Of a DNA stretch of 64,000 bases, positions 53,625-63,420 are shown one piece after another (within the stretch, counting starts at the first letter, position 1; the number at the start of each line of letters is the position of its first letter). Under the pieces are notes generated by a model, which was not told where the DNA came from, made no database searches, and saw nothing but the letters and a program-made list of their open reading frames with translations. This DNA is from Thioalkalivibrio paradoxus (GTDB lineage: Bacteria; Pseudomonadota; Gammaproteobacteria; Ectothiorhodospirales; Ectothiorhodospiraceae), in the NCBI GenBank assembly GCA_011390565.1, contig JAABSC010000002.1:248001-312000 (forward strand), given 5' to 3'. The position numbers and the translations under genes are program-made.

Positions 53625-54812
53625 TCAACGCCCCGGCCAGAGGACTTCCTCGAGGGCGTGTTGCCGATTCAGTGATTCCCAGGGAAATCCCGGTTCTTCC
53701 CGGCCAAAATGCCCGAATGCGGCGGTGCGGGCGTAGATCGGCCGGTACAGTCCCAGGTCTCGGATGATTCCCGCCGGCGTCAGGTCGAATACGGCGGGCA
53801 CGATCTGCTCCAGACGGGTCTCGTCCATCTTGCCGGTGCCATGGGTATCCACCCGGATCGAGACCGGCTCGGGACGGCCGATCGCGTAGGCGAGTTGCAC
53901 GGTGCACTTGCTTGCGACGCCCACGGCCACCAGGTGCTTGGCGACCCAACGGGCGGCGTAGGCCGCGGACCGATCGACCTTGGACGGGTCCTTGCCAGAG
54001 AATGCGCCGCCGCCATGGGGGCAACTTCCACCATACGTGTCCACGATGATCTTGCGCCCGGTCAGACCGGCATCGCCGTTGGGCCCGCCGGTTTCGAAGC
54101 GACCCGCGGGATTCACGAGACAGCGCATGCGGGGCGCACGCATCTTTTCGGGAATGACCCACTCGATGATGTGGCGAATGACCTGACGTTCGATCTCTGC
54201 GTCGCTGATGTCCCCCTGCACCTGGGTCGAGATCACGACCGTGTCCACCATTTCGGGACGGCCACCGGTATAGCGTACCGTGACCTGTGCCTTGGCATCG
54301 GGCCGCAGCCAGTCGAATTTGGGTTCCCGACGGAGGTCGCGTTGACGGCGCATCATCCGATGCGCCAGCTGAATCGGAAGCGGCATCAGTTCAGGCGTCT
54401 CGTCGCAGGCGTAGCCGAACATCAGCCCCTGGTCGCCGGCACCCAGCGCGCCGTCCATACGATCCACACCCTTCGCGATCTGCTCGCTTTGTCCGTGAAT
54501 CCGTGTCATGACTTCGCAGGTCTCGGGGTCGATACCCGGAAAGCCGGCGTGATACCCGGTGTCGCGAAGCAATTTGCGCACGAGTCCGTCGAGTTCGTCT
54601 CGGATCTGTTCGAAGCCGTTTTCGCGTGGGATCCGGAATTCCCCCGCGATGAGCACGAGGTCATTGGCCAGCAGGGTTTCACAGGCGACCCGGGAATTCG
54701 CGTCCAGTGCAAGACAGCGATCGAGGACGGTGTCCGAGATTCGATCGGCCAGCTTGTCCGGATGCCCGTCCGATACCGATTCCGAGGTAAACAACCAGGA
54801 GTGGCCCATCAT
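53625..54812 (-). CDS. metK: S-adenosylmethionine synthetase MetK
   Basis: 395 residues, usual length 380-400. It forms S-adenosylmethionine from methionine and ATP. Signatures are FTSESVSDGHPDKLADRIS, GAGDQGLMFGYACDETPELMP and the phosphate loop HGGGAFSGKDPSKVDRS. The start is either of two adjacent ATGs at 54812 and 54809. The 124 bases upstream contain only a small ATGG...CCAT dyad; I see no S-adenosylmethionine riboswitch. Confidence 0.97.
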   Translation of the reverse strand: MMGHSWLFTSESVSDGHPDKLADRISDTVLDRCLALDANSRVACETLLANDLVLIAGEFRIPRENGFEQIRDELDGLVRKLLRDTGYHAGFPGIDPETCEVMTRIHGQSEQIAKGVDRMDGALGAGDQGLMFGYACDETPELMPLPIQLAHRMMRRQRDLRREPKFDWLRPDAKAQVTVRYTGGRPEMVDTVVISTQVQGDISDAEIERQVIRHIIEWVIPEKMRAPRMRCLVNPAGRFETGGPNGDAGLTGRKIIVDTYGGSCPHGGGAFSGKDPSKVDRSAAYAARWVAKHLVAVGVASKCTVQLAYAIGRPEPVSIRVDTHGTGKMDETRLEQIVPAVFDLTPAGIIRDLGLYRPIYARTAAFGHFGREEPGFPWESLNRQHALEEVLWPGR

Positions 54813-54936
54813 CGCCCCCTAGAACGCGTCAATCCTTCTTTATGGTCCACCATAGTGGCGCGCAAGGCAATGAAAGCAAGAGCGTTCCGACAGCGCACGC
54901 GAGCGCTCGCAACGTGATCACGGACTCGACGCGTGA

Positions 54937-57900
54937 TCAGGAGACCGCAGCGGACCCGAGCGCGCCCCGATCGAACCGCTCCTCATAGATCCGGAGAAGC
55001 GCGGGGATGACCAGCAGCACGAGAACGGTGGCGACCCCGAGGCCAAATACGATCGAAATGGCCATCGGCACCAGAAACTGGGCCTGCAGCGAGCGTTCGA
55101 ACAGCAGAGGGGTCAGGCCGGCAATGGTCGTGGCGGAGGTCAGGATCACCGCCCGAAGGCGCTGGCAGGAGGCTTCGATGATGGCCGCGCGCAATGCCAT
55201 CCCCTGGTCGCGCAATCCCTGGTAGAAGCTCACCAGAATGATCGAGTTATTGACCACGATTCCGGTCAGGCCGAAGAGTCCGAACATCGAGAGGATCGTC
55301 AGCTCCACGCCCATCAGCCAGTGCCCGAGCAGGGCTCCGAGAATGCCGAAGGGGATGATCGCCATCACGATCAGCGGCCAACCCCAGGAAGCGAACACCC
55401 AGGCCAGCGTCAGATACATCAGCCCCAGGGCCAGCACGAGACCCACGCGCATGTCCGCGAAAGTCTCGGCCTGATCCGCGGCGCGGCCCTCGAACGAGTA
55501 GCTCACACCGTGGCGGTTCGCGAGTTCGTCCAGCGGGCCCGCTTCCAGCGCGGCGCGAATGCGGGCCGCGTTGTTCACGCTGCGATCCACCTCGGCAGAG
55601 ACGTGGATCGCGAGGCGGGTGTCCGCATGGCGCAGGGTCTCGAAACCCTGGCGCGAGTCGATGCGTACCACGCTGTCCAGGGGGCTGAGCGCACCCGACG
55701 GCAAACGCAGCGAGAGACGGTCGAGCGTTTCCGTATGATGCCGTTCGCGGTCGGGCAGACGAACGCGAACCTCGACCTCCTCGAGCCCGTCCTGAAAGAT
55801 CTGCGCCAACCGCCCGTCGAAGGCGTCGCGCAACTGGGTGCCCACGCTTTCGGTGGTCAGGCCCACGGCCAATCCCTCGGGTCGGATCGAGTAGATCAGC
55901 TGCTCGCGTCCGAACGGCGTGTCATCGTTGATCGCGTAGGCACCCGCGAAGTCGGCGAAGAGTTCAGCGAGATCCAGGGCAGCCGCCTTGAGGTCATCGG
56001 GATTGTCCCCGGTCAGCCGGATGTCGAGGTCGCGCCCGGGTGGACCACCCTGGCGCTCGCTGATGTTGAAGTTCTCGATCCCCGGCGTCAGTTGTATGCG
56101 CTCCTCCCAGGCGACAATGATGTCCCGATTGCGTGCTTCACGCGCCTCGGGCGAGACCAGTTCCACCTGGATGTTCCCGAACTGCTCCCCGCGGGGTGCC
56201 GAACCGTCGCCGGGATCGATTCCGAGCCCGCGGCGCACGACCATGGCCCGGATCAACCCGCCCCCGAGGTCCTGATCGGCGTCGTGCAGCGCCTGCTCCG
56301 CTGCCGTGAGGAACTCCGTGACGCGCTCGGGTGGGGTCCCCGCGACGAAATTGACTCCGGCATTGAGGACCGTGCCTTCGGGTGCGGGAAAGAAGGTGAA
56401 TCCGATGCGTCCGCTGGCCGCGAGACCCACCGCAAGGATCAGCGCCGCGATGGCAAGGGCCAGCGTGATCCCGGCGTGGTCCACGGCACGCGCGACCGTG
56501 CTGCGGAAATGACCATCGCGTACCCGTTCGAAACCGGAGTCGAAGCGCGCCCGCAGGCTTCCCGGTGGCGGTGGCTTCAGCCGCGACAGCACCCCTTTCA
56601 GATGTGCGGGCAAGATCAGGAAGGCGATGACCAGTGTGGCGCTGATCACGCAGATCACCACCAGTGGGATGTCGAACAGGATGTTGCCGATGATCCCGCC
56701 GATCAGCATCAGCGGCAAAAAGGCGGCGACGGTGGTGAGGGATGCGGAGAATACCGGGGCGAGCATCCTGCGTGCCCCGTTGGCCGCCGCGTCCGCGGGG
56801 GATTGCCCCTGTTGGTGCAGGGTGTACGCGTGCTCGGAGACCACGATGGCGTTATCGACGATGATCCCGAGCGACATGATGAAGCCGAACAGCGAGATCA
56901 TGTTGATCGACCCGCCGACCAGCCAGAGCACGACCAGCGCCGCGGTGAAAGCGATGGGGATGCCGAGCGCCACGCGCAGCGCCACGTGCCGGTTGAGGAA
57001 CAGGAACAGGATCCCGAGCACCAGGAACAGGCCCCCGGCACCGTTCTTCAGAAGCAGCAGGATGCGTTCGAGCAGTAGCTCCCAAAACGCATCGATCACT
57101 TCCAACTGAACGCCCGGCGGGAGCGTGGGGCGCGTCTGCGCCAACCACTCCTCGAGTATCCGGGCCGAGTCGAGCGAATCGCCGGTCTCCGTGCGCATCA
57201 ACTGCATCTCGAGGGCCGGCTGACCGTCGACACTGACGCTGACCTGGCCATCGCGCGGGCGCCGCTCGATCTCGGCGATCTGGCCCAGGCGCAGCAGACC
57301 GAGTTCCGGATCCGATCGCAGGGGAATGTCCTCGAAGGCGTAGGACTGACGCCGCTGGTCCAGGCTTCGGATCTGGCGCGCCGTGTCGGCGCGTCCGGCG
57401 CTTCCGGCGGGGATGTCGCGGCTGATCTCGTTGATGCGCTGCGCAACGTCTCCGATGGCGAGGTCGTTGCCGTAGAGCTGAATCGCGGGTATCTGGATCG
57501 CGACCTCTTCCTCGGGTAACCCGGTGAACTCCACGCGCGCGATCCCGCGATCCAGCAGTTCGCGTTCGAAACGACGACCCAGCACGCGCAATTCGTTCGC
57601 GTCCTCGAGACCGGTGATCAGCAGGCGCGCCACGGGCTCGTACCGCACCACCCGGGTGACGATCGGGGTCTCCGCCGCCTCGGGAAGATTGCGCTGCTGG
57701 TCGACTCGATCCTTGACCTGTTCGATCGCCAGCGTCATGTCCGCTCCGGCTTCGAACTCGAGCGTAATGGACGCGACGCCCAGGGCTGAGGTGGACGTCA
57801 TGTTGCGCAAGCCATCGACGGTGCGCAGATCCTGCTCCAGCGGGTCCGTGATTCCGCGTTCCACGTCTTCGGCGGTGGCTCCGGACCAGACCACACGCAC

Positions 57901-58092
57901 GGAGACAAGATCGAGTTCGAAGTTCGGAAAGAACTGTGTGTTCAGTTTCTGCAGCGCAAAGACGCCGCCCAGGATCATCAGGGCCACCAGAAGGTTGGCG
58001 GCGAGGCGGTGATCCAGAAAAAGCTGGATCAGGCCATGTCCGGCCGCCAGCGGCGCTGGGGCTGCAGCGTTGTTCGATGCCGGTTCGTTCAC
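54937..58092 (-). CDS. RND efflux transporter permease (AcrB family)
   Basis: 1051 residues, the full resistance-nodulation-division length. Twelve helices in two halves, with large periplasmic loops after TM1 and TM7. The TM4 proton-relay region is SLGIIVDNAIVVSEHAYTLHQQG, in which the usual two adjacent aspartates are reduced to one. The C-terminal half contains FGLFGLTGIVVNNSIILVSFYQG. It pumps drugs or metabolites with the adaptor encoded just upstream. No outer-membrane TolC-like gene is present. Confidence 0.92.
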   Translation of the reverse strand: MNEPASNNAAAPAPLAAGHGLIQLFLDHRLAANLLVALMILGGVFALQKLNTQFFPNFELDLVSVRVVWSGATAEDVERGITDPLEQDLRTVDGLRNMTSTSALGVASITLEFEAGADMTLAIEQVKDRVDQQRNLPEAAETPIVTRVVRYEPVARLLITGLEDANELRVLGRRFERELLDRGIARVEFTGLPEEEVAIQIPAIQLYGNDLAIGDVAQRINEISRDIPAGSAGRADTARQIRSLDQRRQSYAFEDIPLRSDPELGLLRLGQIAEIERRPRDGQVSVSVDGQPALEMQLMRTETGDSLDSARILEEWLAQTRPTLPPGVQLEVIDAFWELLLERILLLLKNGAGGLFLVLGILFLFLNRHVALRVALGIPIAFTAALVVLWLVGGSINMISLFGFIMSLGIIVDNAIVVSEHAYTLHQQGQSPADAAANGARRMLAPVFSASLTTVAAFLPLMLIGGIIGNILFDIPLVVICVISATLVIAFLILPAHLKGVLSRLKPPPPGSLRARFDSGFERVRDGHFRSTVARAVDHAGITLALAIAALILAVGLAASGRIGFTFFPAPEGTVLNAGVNFVAGTPPERVTEFLTAAEQALHDADQDLGGGLIRAMVVRRGLGIDPGDGSAPRGEQFGNIQVELVSPEAREARNRDIIVAWEERIQLTPGIENFNISERQGGPPGRDLDIRLTGDNPDDLKAAALDLAELFADFAGAYAINDDTPFGREQLIYSIRPEGLAVGLTTESVGTQLRDAFDGRLAQIFQDGLEEVEVRVRLPDRERHHTETLDRLSLRLPSGALSPLDSVVRIDSRQGFETLRHADTRLAIHVSAEVDRSVNNAARIRAALEAGPLDELANRHGVSYSFEGRAADQAETFADMRVGLVLALGLMYLTLAWVFASWGWPLIVMAIIPFGILGALLGHWLMGVELTILSMFGLFGLTGIVVNNSIILVSFYQGLRDQGMALRAAIIEASCQRLRAVILTSATTIAGLTPLLFERSLQAQFLVPMAISIVFGLGVATVLVLLVIPALLRIYEERFDRGALGSAAVS

Positions 58093-59354
58093 GGGGTCGG
58101 GACGTCCGCAGCCATCGTCACTTCGACGGAAAGCCCGTCGACAGCGTGAGGTAGACGGGTCACGACGAGAATGTCACCCGCACGAAGATCCGGGTGCCGG
58201 ATCAGGGCCAGGGTCCGATCCGCGTCATCCTGGAATTCACCCAAACGCTCCACCTGGAGCCCTTGCAGACGTTGATCGACGACCCGGTAGATGCGGTCGG
58301 TCCCGTAAAGGGCTTCGAAGGGCACGGCCACGCTGTCCTGCTGTTCGGGAAGGTGCAGACGCAGGTTCACGAAGCGATTGAGGGGCAGGGGACCGGCGTC
58401 CGCTCGAACCTGGAAAATGGCCTGGATACCGGCTTCCCCGCTTCGGGTTTCCCCCGCCAGACGGACGAGGTCGGCGCTAATGTGCTGTCCGTCGACCACG
58501 GCACTCGCAGTGAGCGCCTGCTTTTCGCGGAGCAGGGTCTGGATCTGGGGGACTACTTTTTCCGGCAGGCTGGCGTGGATTTCGAGGTCGTCCACCGGAT
58601 ACAGGCGGATCAGGGGGTCACCTACGCGCACCCGCTCGCCCGGGTTTGCGTGGACCTCGATCACCCGGCTGGCGGTGCGCGCGTGGATTTCCGTGCGAGC
58701 CAGATCCAGTCGGGCTCGTTCGAGCGTGGCTTCGGCCCGAGCCCGCCTCGCCTCCGCCTGGGCCTGGCGGGCCGGTGCATCGGCAATGGCCCGGTTCCGG
58801 GCGTCCACGGTGACGCGTGCCTGTTCCAGCGTGCGTTGGGCGGCATCGAGATCGGCATCGGAACCCAGGTTCCGTGCCTTCAGGTCCTGCGCCCGATCCA
58901 ACCCGCGTTGGGCAATCCGCAGCAGTTCCTGTTCCCGTCCAAGCGTTCGTTGGTCGCTTTCGGCACGCAAGCGTTCGCTCTCAAGCGCCGCGTCGGCCTC
59001 CCGCAGATCGGCCTCTCGCTGGGCCACCGCTATCCTGGCCTCGGCCGGATCGATCCGGAGCAGCAGCGTGTCCGCCGCGACCCGTTGACCCGCGCGTACC
59101 GGCACGGTTTCGATTTCACCTTCGGTGGCCGCCCGCAGCACTGCCATCTGCGCGGAACCGGTGCGCCCGTAAAGCTCCAATGCGGGTTGGTGCGTGCCGG
59201 GTTCGACGGTCATGCCACGGACCTGCCAGATGCGTTCGCTTGTTTCCGGGGGCGGGGCGCTCGGACCCGTGGCGCGCAGGACGATGAACCCTGCCACAGC
59301 CAATGCCACGATGAGCACCGGCCAGAGCCTTCGAGTGAATTGACGCAGGATCAT
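58089..59354 (-). CDS. RND periplasmic adaptor (membrane fusion protein)
   Basis: 421 residues from the ATG at 59354. It has an N-terminal membrane anchor (VLIVALAVAGFIVL), a lipoyl half (EGEIETVPVRAGQRVAADT), a long coiled-coil hairpin (about 110-215, rich in Arg/Glu/Ala), the second lipoyl half (ASRVIEVHANPGERVRVGDP) and beta-barrel and membrane-proximal domains. It links the inner-membrane pump to an outer-membrane channel. The stop overlaps the pump start by 4 bases. Confidence 0.92.
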   Translation of the reverse strand: MILRQFTRRLWPVLIVALAVAGFIVLRATGPSAPPPETSERIWQVRGMTVEPGTHQPALELYGRTGSAQMAVLRAATEGEIETVPVRAGQRVAADTLLLRIDPAEARIAVAQREADLREADAALESERLRAESDQRTLGREQELLRIAQRGLDRAQDLKARNLGSDADLDAAQRTLEQARVTVDARNRAIADAPARQAQAEARRARAEATLERARLDLARTEIHARTASRVIEVHANPGERVRVGDPLIRLYPVDDLEIHASLPEKVVPQIQTLLREKQALTASAVVDGQHISADLVRLAGETRSGEAGIQAIFQVRADAGPLPLNRFVNLRLHLPEQQDSVAVPFEALYGTDRIYRVVDQRLQGLQVERLGEFQDDADRTLALIRHPDLRAGDILVVTRLPHAVDGLSVEVTMAADVPTP

Positions 59355-59622
59355 GAGGTTCTCGCAAAGCGGCGTTGGATGTCCTGTCGGACGCCAATGG
59401 TGGACAGCATGTTCGGTCGGACACCCGGTGGCGACCGCGTGCGATCCCGTATGAGAACGCAGTATAGGGGATACCTGATCTGGCGAGAAAATGAACGCGT
59501 TCCCCGTGTATACCCTTTTGTCGAGCGTGCCCGCCTGGCGGCTTTGACATCGCTTCGTGCAGGGCTGATAAGCTGGGCAATCACGACGGCGACCCAGCCG
59601 TCTGGATGGAGGAAACAGCGCT

Positions 59623-60171
59623 ATGTGGTACCAGAACCCGACCCGAATCGCCCTGGCGTGTCTGCTGGGGATGCTCTCGATGTTCATTGTCGCCCAGAGT
59701 GCCGCTCAAATGGGGCAGCAGGCTCCCGGGCAGCCGGGTCCGCTCGAGCGTGAATACATGAATCTTCAGCAGCGACTGGCCGACGCGCAAAAGGCGGCCC
59801 TCGAGATCGATCCGTCGCTTCAGGATCAGATGGATGCGATTGAGGACCTCGTGACGCAGAAGATGCGCGACGCGGGGTACGATCCAGGCAACCTCATGGA
59901 AACGCTGTTGGCGGCTCAGGGCATGATGCAGGAGCCCGGGATTTCCGACGCCCGGCGGCGTGAGATCATGCAGAGTCCGGAGGTGCAGGAAGCCCGGAGA
60001 ACCCTGCAGGAAGCGCAGCAGAAGGTCGCGCAGGACCCGGAAGTCCAGGCAGCGCGGAAGGCGCTGGAGGACGACATGATGGCGGCCATGCGCAAGGCCG
60101 AGCCCCAGACCGATCAGATGATGGAGCGTCTTCAGGAGATCCAGTCACAAGCCCAGCGCGGCACACGTTGA
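59623..60171 (+). CDS. Small periplasmic protein of unknown function
   Basis: 182 residues. A signal peptide runs to about residue 29 (LLGMLSMFIVAQSAA), with a GGAGGAAA site upstream. The rest is Gln-, Ala-, Glu- and Met-rich helix (LQQRLADAQKAALEID, ARRTLQEAQQKVAQD) and looks like a soluble coiled-coil. I recognise no family. It is divergent from the RND adaptor across a 268-bp region and converges on the SDR gene. Confidence 0.7.
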   Translation: MWYQNPTRIALACLLGMLSMFIVAQSAAQMGQQAPGQPGPLEREYMNLQQRLADAQKAALEIDPSLQDQMDAIEDLVTQKMRDAGYDPGNLMETLLAAQGMMQEPGISDARRREIMQSPEVQEARRTLQEAQQKVAQDPEVQAARKALEDDMMAAMRKAEPQTDQMMERLQEIQSQAQRGTR

Positions 60172-60226
60172 CGCCATGGCCGGCGTTGGCCCTCCGCGGC
60201 CCCGGCCCGGAGAGAGCGAAGCCGGA

Positions 60227-61054
60227 TCAGCTCGGGACGTGGTCAGCAGACGCCGCGCCGGGCACATGGCCCTCGAGCGCGACATGCTGCCCCGAAGTGC
60301 GACCGGCATCCGGTCCGAGGAAATACAGGTAGGGCCCCACCACCTGCTCAGGCGGCGGCAAGAGGTCGGCATTTTCACCCGGGTAATGGAGCGCCCGAAA
60401 CCGTGTGCGTACCGGTCCGCTGTCGACACCATTGACCCGGATGAAACCGGGTTCTCCGGAATGCTCCCGCGCCAGGATATCGATCAGTGCGTCCTGGCCG
60501 GCCTTGGCGGCGCCGAACGCACCCCAGAAGGCCTTGCGTGCGTTCTGGGTGGAAACCACGATCGCCCCGTCGCTACTGGCCTCCAGCATCGGTAGTACTG
60601 CCTGCGTAAGAAAGGTGGGGCCCGTGAGATTACCCTGGAGCACCTGGGTCCAGACCTCCGGATCGTAGTATTTCAGCGGGGTCAGCGTACCCGCCCATCC
60701 CGCGTTCAGGACGAGTCCGTCCAGTCGGCCGAGCGAGTCCTGCACCGTGGCGGCAAGGTCGGCGTAATCCTTGACGGTCGCGCCTTCCAGATTGAGCGGA
60801 TAGATCGCGGGCTGGGGGTGCCCAGCCGCTTCAATGCGGTCATACGTCTTCTTGAGACCCTTGATGTCGCGATCCAGCAGGACCATGGTGGCACCCGCGG
60901 CCGCCGCCGCCTCGCTGACGGCCCGGCCGATTCCAGCCGCGGCTCCCGTGACGAGAATCACGCGGCCGGCCAGCGTCTGGTTGCCGGGTCGATAGGCGAT
61001 CAGGGAGGGAAGGTCCATTTCAGTCACGCTCTGCCTCGATGCATCCTGGTTCAT
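60227..61054 (-). CDS. Short-chain dehydrogenase-fold protein (YciK-like) lacking the catalytic Tyr
   Basis: 275 residues (or 263 from the ATG at 61018). The cofactor site is VILVTGAAAGIGRAVSEAA, followed by LVLNAGWAG. Similarity to YciK is highest around AFWGAFGAAKAGQDALIDIL. There the catalytic YxxxK reads FGAAK: the tyrosine is phenylalanine (codon at 60514-60516) while Ser and Lys remain. Classic hydride transfer to a carbonyl should be impaired, so the protein may be regulatory or use an unusual mechanism. It is 57 bases upstream of the hpnE 3' end on the same strand. Confidence 0.85.
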   Translation of the reverse strand: MNQDASRQSVTEMDLPSLIAYRPGNQTLAGRVILVTGAAAGIGRAVSEAAAAAGATMVLLDRDIKGLKKTYDRIEAAGHPQPAIYPLNLEGATVKDYADLAATVQDSLGRLDGLVLNAGWAGTLTPLKYYDPEVWTQVLQGNLTGPTFLTQAVLPMLEASSDGAIVVSTQNARKAFWGAFGAAKAGQDALIDILAREHSGEPGFIRVNGVDSGPVRTRFRALHYPGENADLLPPPEQVVGPYLYFLGPDAGRTSGQHVALEGHVPGAASADHVPS

Positions 61055-61111
61055 GAGTGTATCCGATGGCGAATCACCGGTTCACCAGAGTCCAACACCC
61101 AGGCCCGGGTT

Positions 61112-62476
61112 TCAAGGCGGGAGGCCGGCAACGGGCCGAAAACCCGGTGACGCCGGGAGGCGGCTGGAGTGGCCAAGGGCGATCGTCGACGCCTCCAGTC
61201 CCCCGCGCACGGCGGCTTCCAGGGTGGATGGCAAACCCCCGGCGGTGTAATCCCCGGCGAGGAACAATCCGGGAATCCCGGACTCGGGACCGGGACGCCG
61301 CGCGTCGGTACCACTGCGAGCATCGAGGGTCGCTTCACGCTCGCAGATGGCATGACCCTCCTCTGCGGGACCCAGTTCGGGAAAAGTCTCGGCCAGTTCC
61401 CGCGACACCGTTTCCCAGTGGACGGAGTGAACGCCGCCGGACGGTTGGTCTGCTGCGGAGATCACCACCGCAGTCCAGTCCGGCTCGCCACTGACGGAAC
61501 GTGGCAGCAGCCATTGACCGTGTTGGCCGAGGAGACCGGTCAGTGGTGGCAGGTGGTCAGGACGACGTGGGTAACGCAGGTAGACGGTGCAGATCGATCG
61601 TTTCCCCAGACCTTCGAGGCGTCGACATGTGTCAGCGGTCTCGAGCCCTTCCGGCAACAACCTGCGCGCGGCCCGCGGGGCCACGGCGAGGATGACCTGA
61701 TCCACGGTCACCTGTGCGGCGCCGTCGCGCAGCCCGAGATGGAACCGCCCGTCGGCTGCCTTTGTGATGGCCCTCACGCGGCTTTGCATGTGGATTTCCA
61801 CACCGAGCTCTTTCAGCCGGGCCAGCGCCGGCTCCGGGAACAGTCGTCCGAGCGGAACCCGGGGAATGAGCAAGTGTGCGTCTTCGGGTTCGCCGAGCAG
61901 CGTCTGACGCAGCACGTTCTGAAAGATGGTTGCCGATGCCGAGTCGGGGGGCGTGTTCATCACGGCCAGACACAAGGGTTCCCAAAGTGTCCGGATCAGG
62001 CTTTCCGGCTGAGCGCAGGAACGAAGCCATTGCCGTACCGTTGGATCGCCGATGGTGGATCGATGGAGCATCCGCGCGGCCCCAAGCAGAGTTCGGATCC
62101 GCACCGGCAGCGATTCCCGCCCAACGGTGCGAAAAAGCGCCTGGGCCATCGGCAGCATTCGTGTGGAGCGGGGCGCGATGGAGACGGGCGCGGACCCGGC
62201 CTCGTGCAGGGTGAGCCCGAACGGCAACGAGAGCAGCGCCTCCTCTGGATCGACGCCTACCCGGCGCATCTGTCCCTGCACCTGCCTGCATGCACCGACC
62301 AGAATGTGCTGTCCGTTATCGAGCCGGGCTCCATGCAGATCCAGGCTTCTGGCCCGGCCGCCCGGTTGCGCATGGCTTTCGAACAGGACAACGGCTTGGC
62401 CGGCCTCGGCGAGCTGCAGCGCGGCGCTGAGGCCGGCCCAGCCGGCGCCGATTACCGCCACGGATGGTTGGTTCAC
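61112..62476 (-). CDS. hpnE: Hydroxysqualene dehydroxylase HpnE
   Basis: 454 residues. It is an amine-oxidase-type FAD protein; the dinucleotide motif VAVIGAGWAGLSAALQLAEAG is at the N-terminus, followed by GGRARSLDLHGARLDNGQHI. The C-terminal FAD clamp is GLFLAGDYTAGGLPSTLEAA. It reduces hydroxysqualene to squalene, the last step of the HpnCDE route to hopanoids. Its start overlaps the hpnD stop by 4 bases. Confidence 0.95.
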   Translation of the reverse strand: MNQPSVAVIGAGWAGLSAALQLAEAGQAVVLFESHAQPGGRARSLDLHGARLDNGQHILVGACRQVQGQMRRVGVDPEEALLSLPFGLTLHEAGSAPVSIAPRSTRMLPMAQALFRTVGRESLPVRIRTLLGAARMLHRSTIGDPTVRQWLRSCAQPESLIRTLWEPLCLAVMNTPPDSASATIFQNVLRQTLLGEPEDAHLLIPRVPLGRLFPEPALARLKELGVEIHMQSRVRAITKAADGRFHLGLRDGAAQVTVDQVILAVAPRAARRLLPEGLETADTCRRLEGLGKRSICTVYLRYPRRPDHLPPLTGLLGQHGQWLLPRSVSGEPDWTAVVISAADQPSGGVHSVHWETVSRELAETFPELGPAEEGHAICEREATLDARSGTDARRPGPESGIPGLFLAGDYTAGGLPSTLEAAVRGGLEASTIALGHSSRLPASPGFRPVAGLPP

Positions 62477-63318
62477 CGGCCCTTTCGCACCGCGCGGGCA
62501 GCCCGCCAGGCGATCCAGAGCTTGCGCAGGGGTGTGAGATGGACCCGGTGCTCCAGGATGCGGAATCCGTCGCGTTCGATTTCGTCCAGCAGGGCGCGGT
62601 AGATCGCGGCCATGATCAGGCCCGGGCGTTGGGCATAGCGGTCCTGTTCGGGCAGCTGGGCCTCGGCCTTTGCGTAGTAGTCGCGCGCCCGCTGGGCCTG
62701 AAAGGCAAACAGTGCCTGGTGCGCCTCCCGGGTGACGTTGCTGCGAAACTCCTCGGCCTTCACCCCGAATCGCTCCAGTTCGTCGAGCGGAATGTATACG
62801 CGTCCCCGGACGGCGTCTTCATGCACATCCCGCAGAATGTTGGTGAGCTGGAGCGCCATGCCGAGATCATGCGCGTACTTCAACGTCCGCCGGTCGGTAT
62901 ATCCGAAGATCCGCGCCGAGAGCAGCCCGACGACGCTGGCGACCCGGTAGCAATACAGCGAGAGCGTCGCGAAGTCGGGATAGGCGTCGTAGTCCAGATC
63001 CATCTGCATGCCATCGATGATTTCCTCGAAGTATTCGCGGGAAAGATCGAAAGGCGCCAGGTGCGGCGCGAGAGCGCGGGTGATGGGGTGGCGCGGGTCG
63101 CCGTCGAACAGGCGCGCGATCTCTTCGCGCCACCAGTCCAGCTTGGTGCGTGCCACCGCCGGCTCACGGCAGTCGTCGACAATATCGTCGACTTCGCGGC
63201 AGAACGCATACAGGGCGGTGATCGCCCGGCGGCGATCGGGCTCGAGAAACCGGAAGGCGTAATAGAAGCTGGAACCGCTTCGCGCCGCCTTCTGCTGGCA
63301 GTATTCGTCAGGAGACAT
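62473..63318 (-). CDS. hpnD: Presqualene diphosphate synthase HpnD
   Basis: 281 residues from the ATG at 63318; ATGs at 63357 and 63417 would add a low-complexity leader. It condenses two farnesyl diphosphates. The aspartate-rich motifs are DDIVDD (first) and NILRDVHEDAVRGRVYIPLDE (second). The next gene in the operon is hpnE, and hpnC lies upstream. Confidence 0.95.
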   Translation of the reverse strand: MSPDEYCQQKAARSGSSFYYAFRFLEPDRRRAITALYAFCREVDDIVDDCREPAVARTKLDWWREEIARLFDGDPRHPITRALAPHLAPFDLSREYFEEIIDGMQMDLDYDAYPDFATLSLYCYRVASVVGLLSARIFGYTDRRTLKYAHDLGMALQLTNILRDVHEDAVRGRVYIPLDELERFGVKAEEFRSNVTREAHQALFAFQAQRARDYYAKAEAQLPEQDRYAQRPGLIMAAIYRALLDEIERDGFRILEHRVHLTPLRKLWIAWRAARAVRKGR

Positions 63319-63420
63319 GGGATTGAATGTGGGCACTGGCGAGGATGCGGCCACCATAGCACAGGGCGGAACCCGGGCGGATCTCCCGGTCCGCGCAGGG
63401 GAATCGGGCGCCCGCAAAAC

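Noticed and set aside
54813..54936. Possible S-adenosylmethionine riboswitch upstream of metK
   Set aside because: No conserved riboswitch core or long leader helices are visible, only a short ATGG/CCAT dyad.
55321..57078. Open frame of 585 codons on the plus strand inside the RND pump gene
   Set aside because: Composition (Gln, His, Arg, Asp rich) and lack of domains mark it as a shadow of the pump gene.
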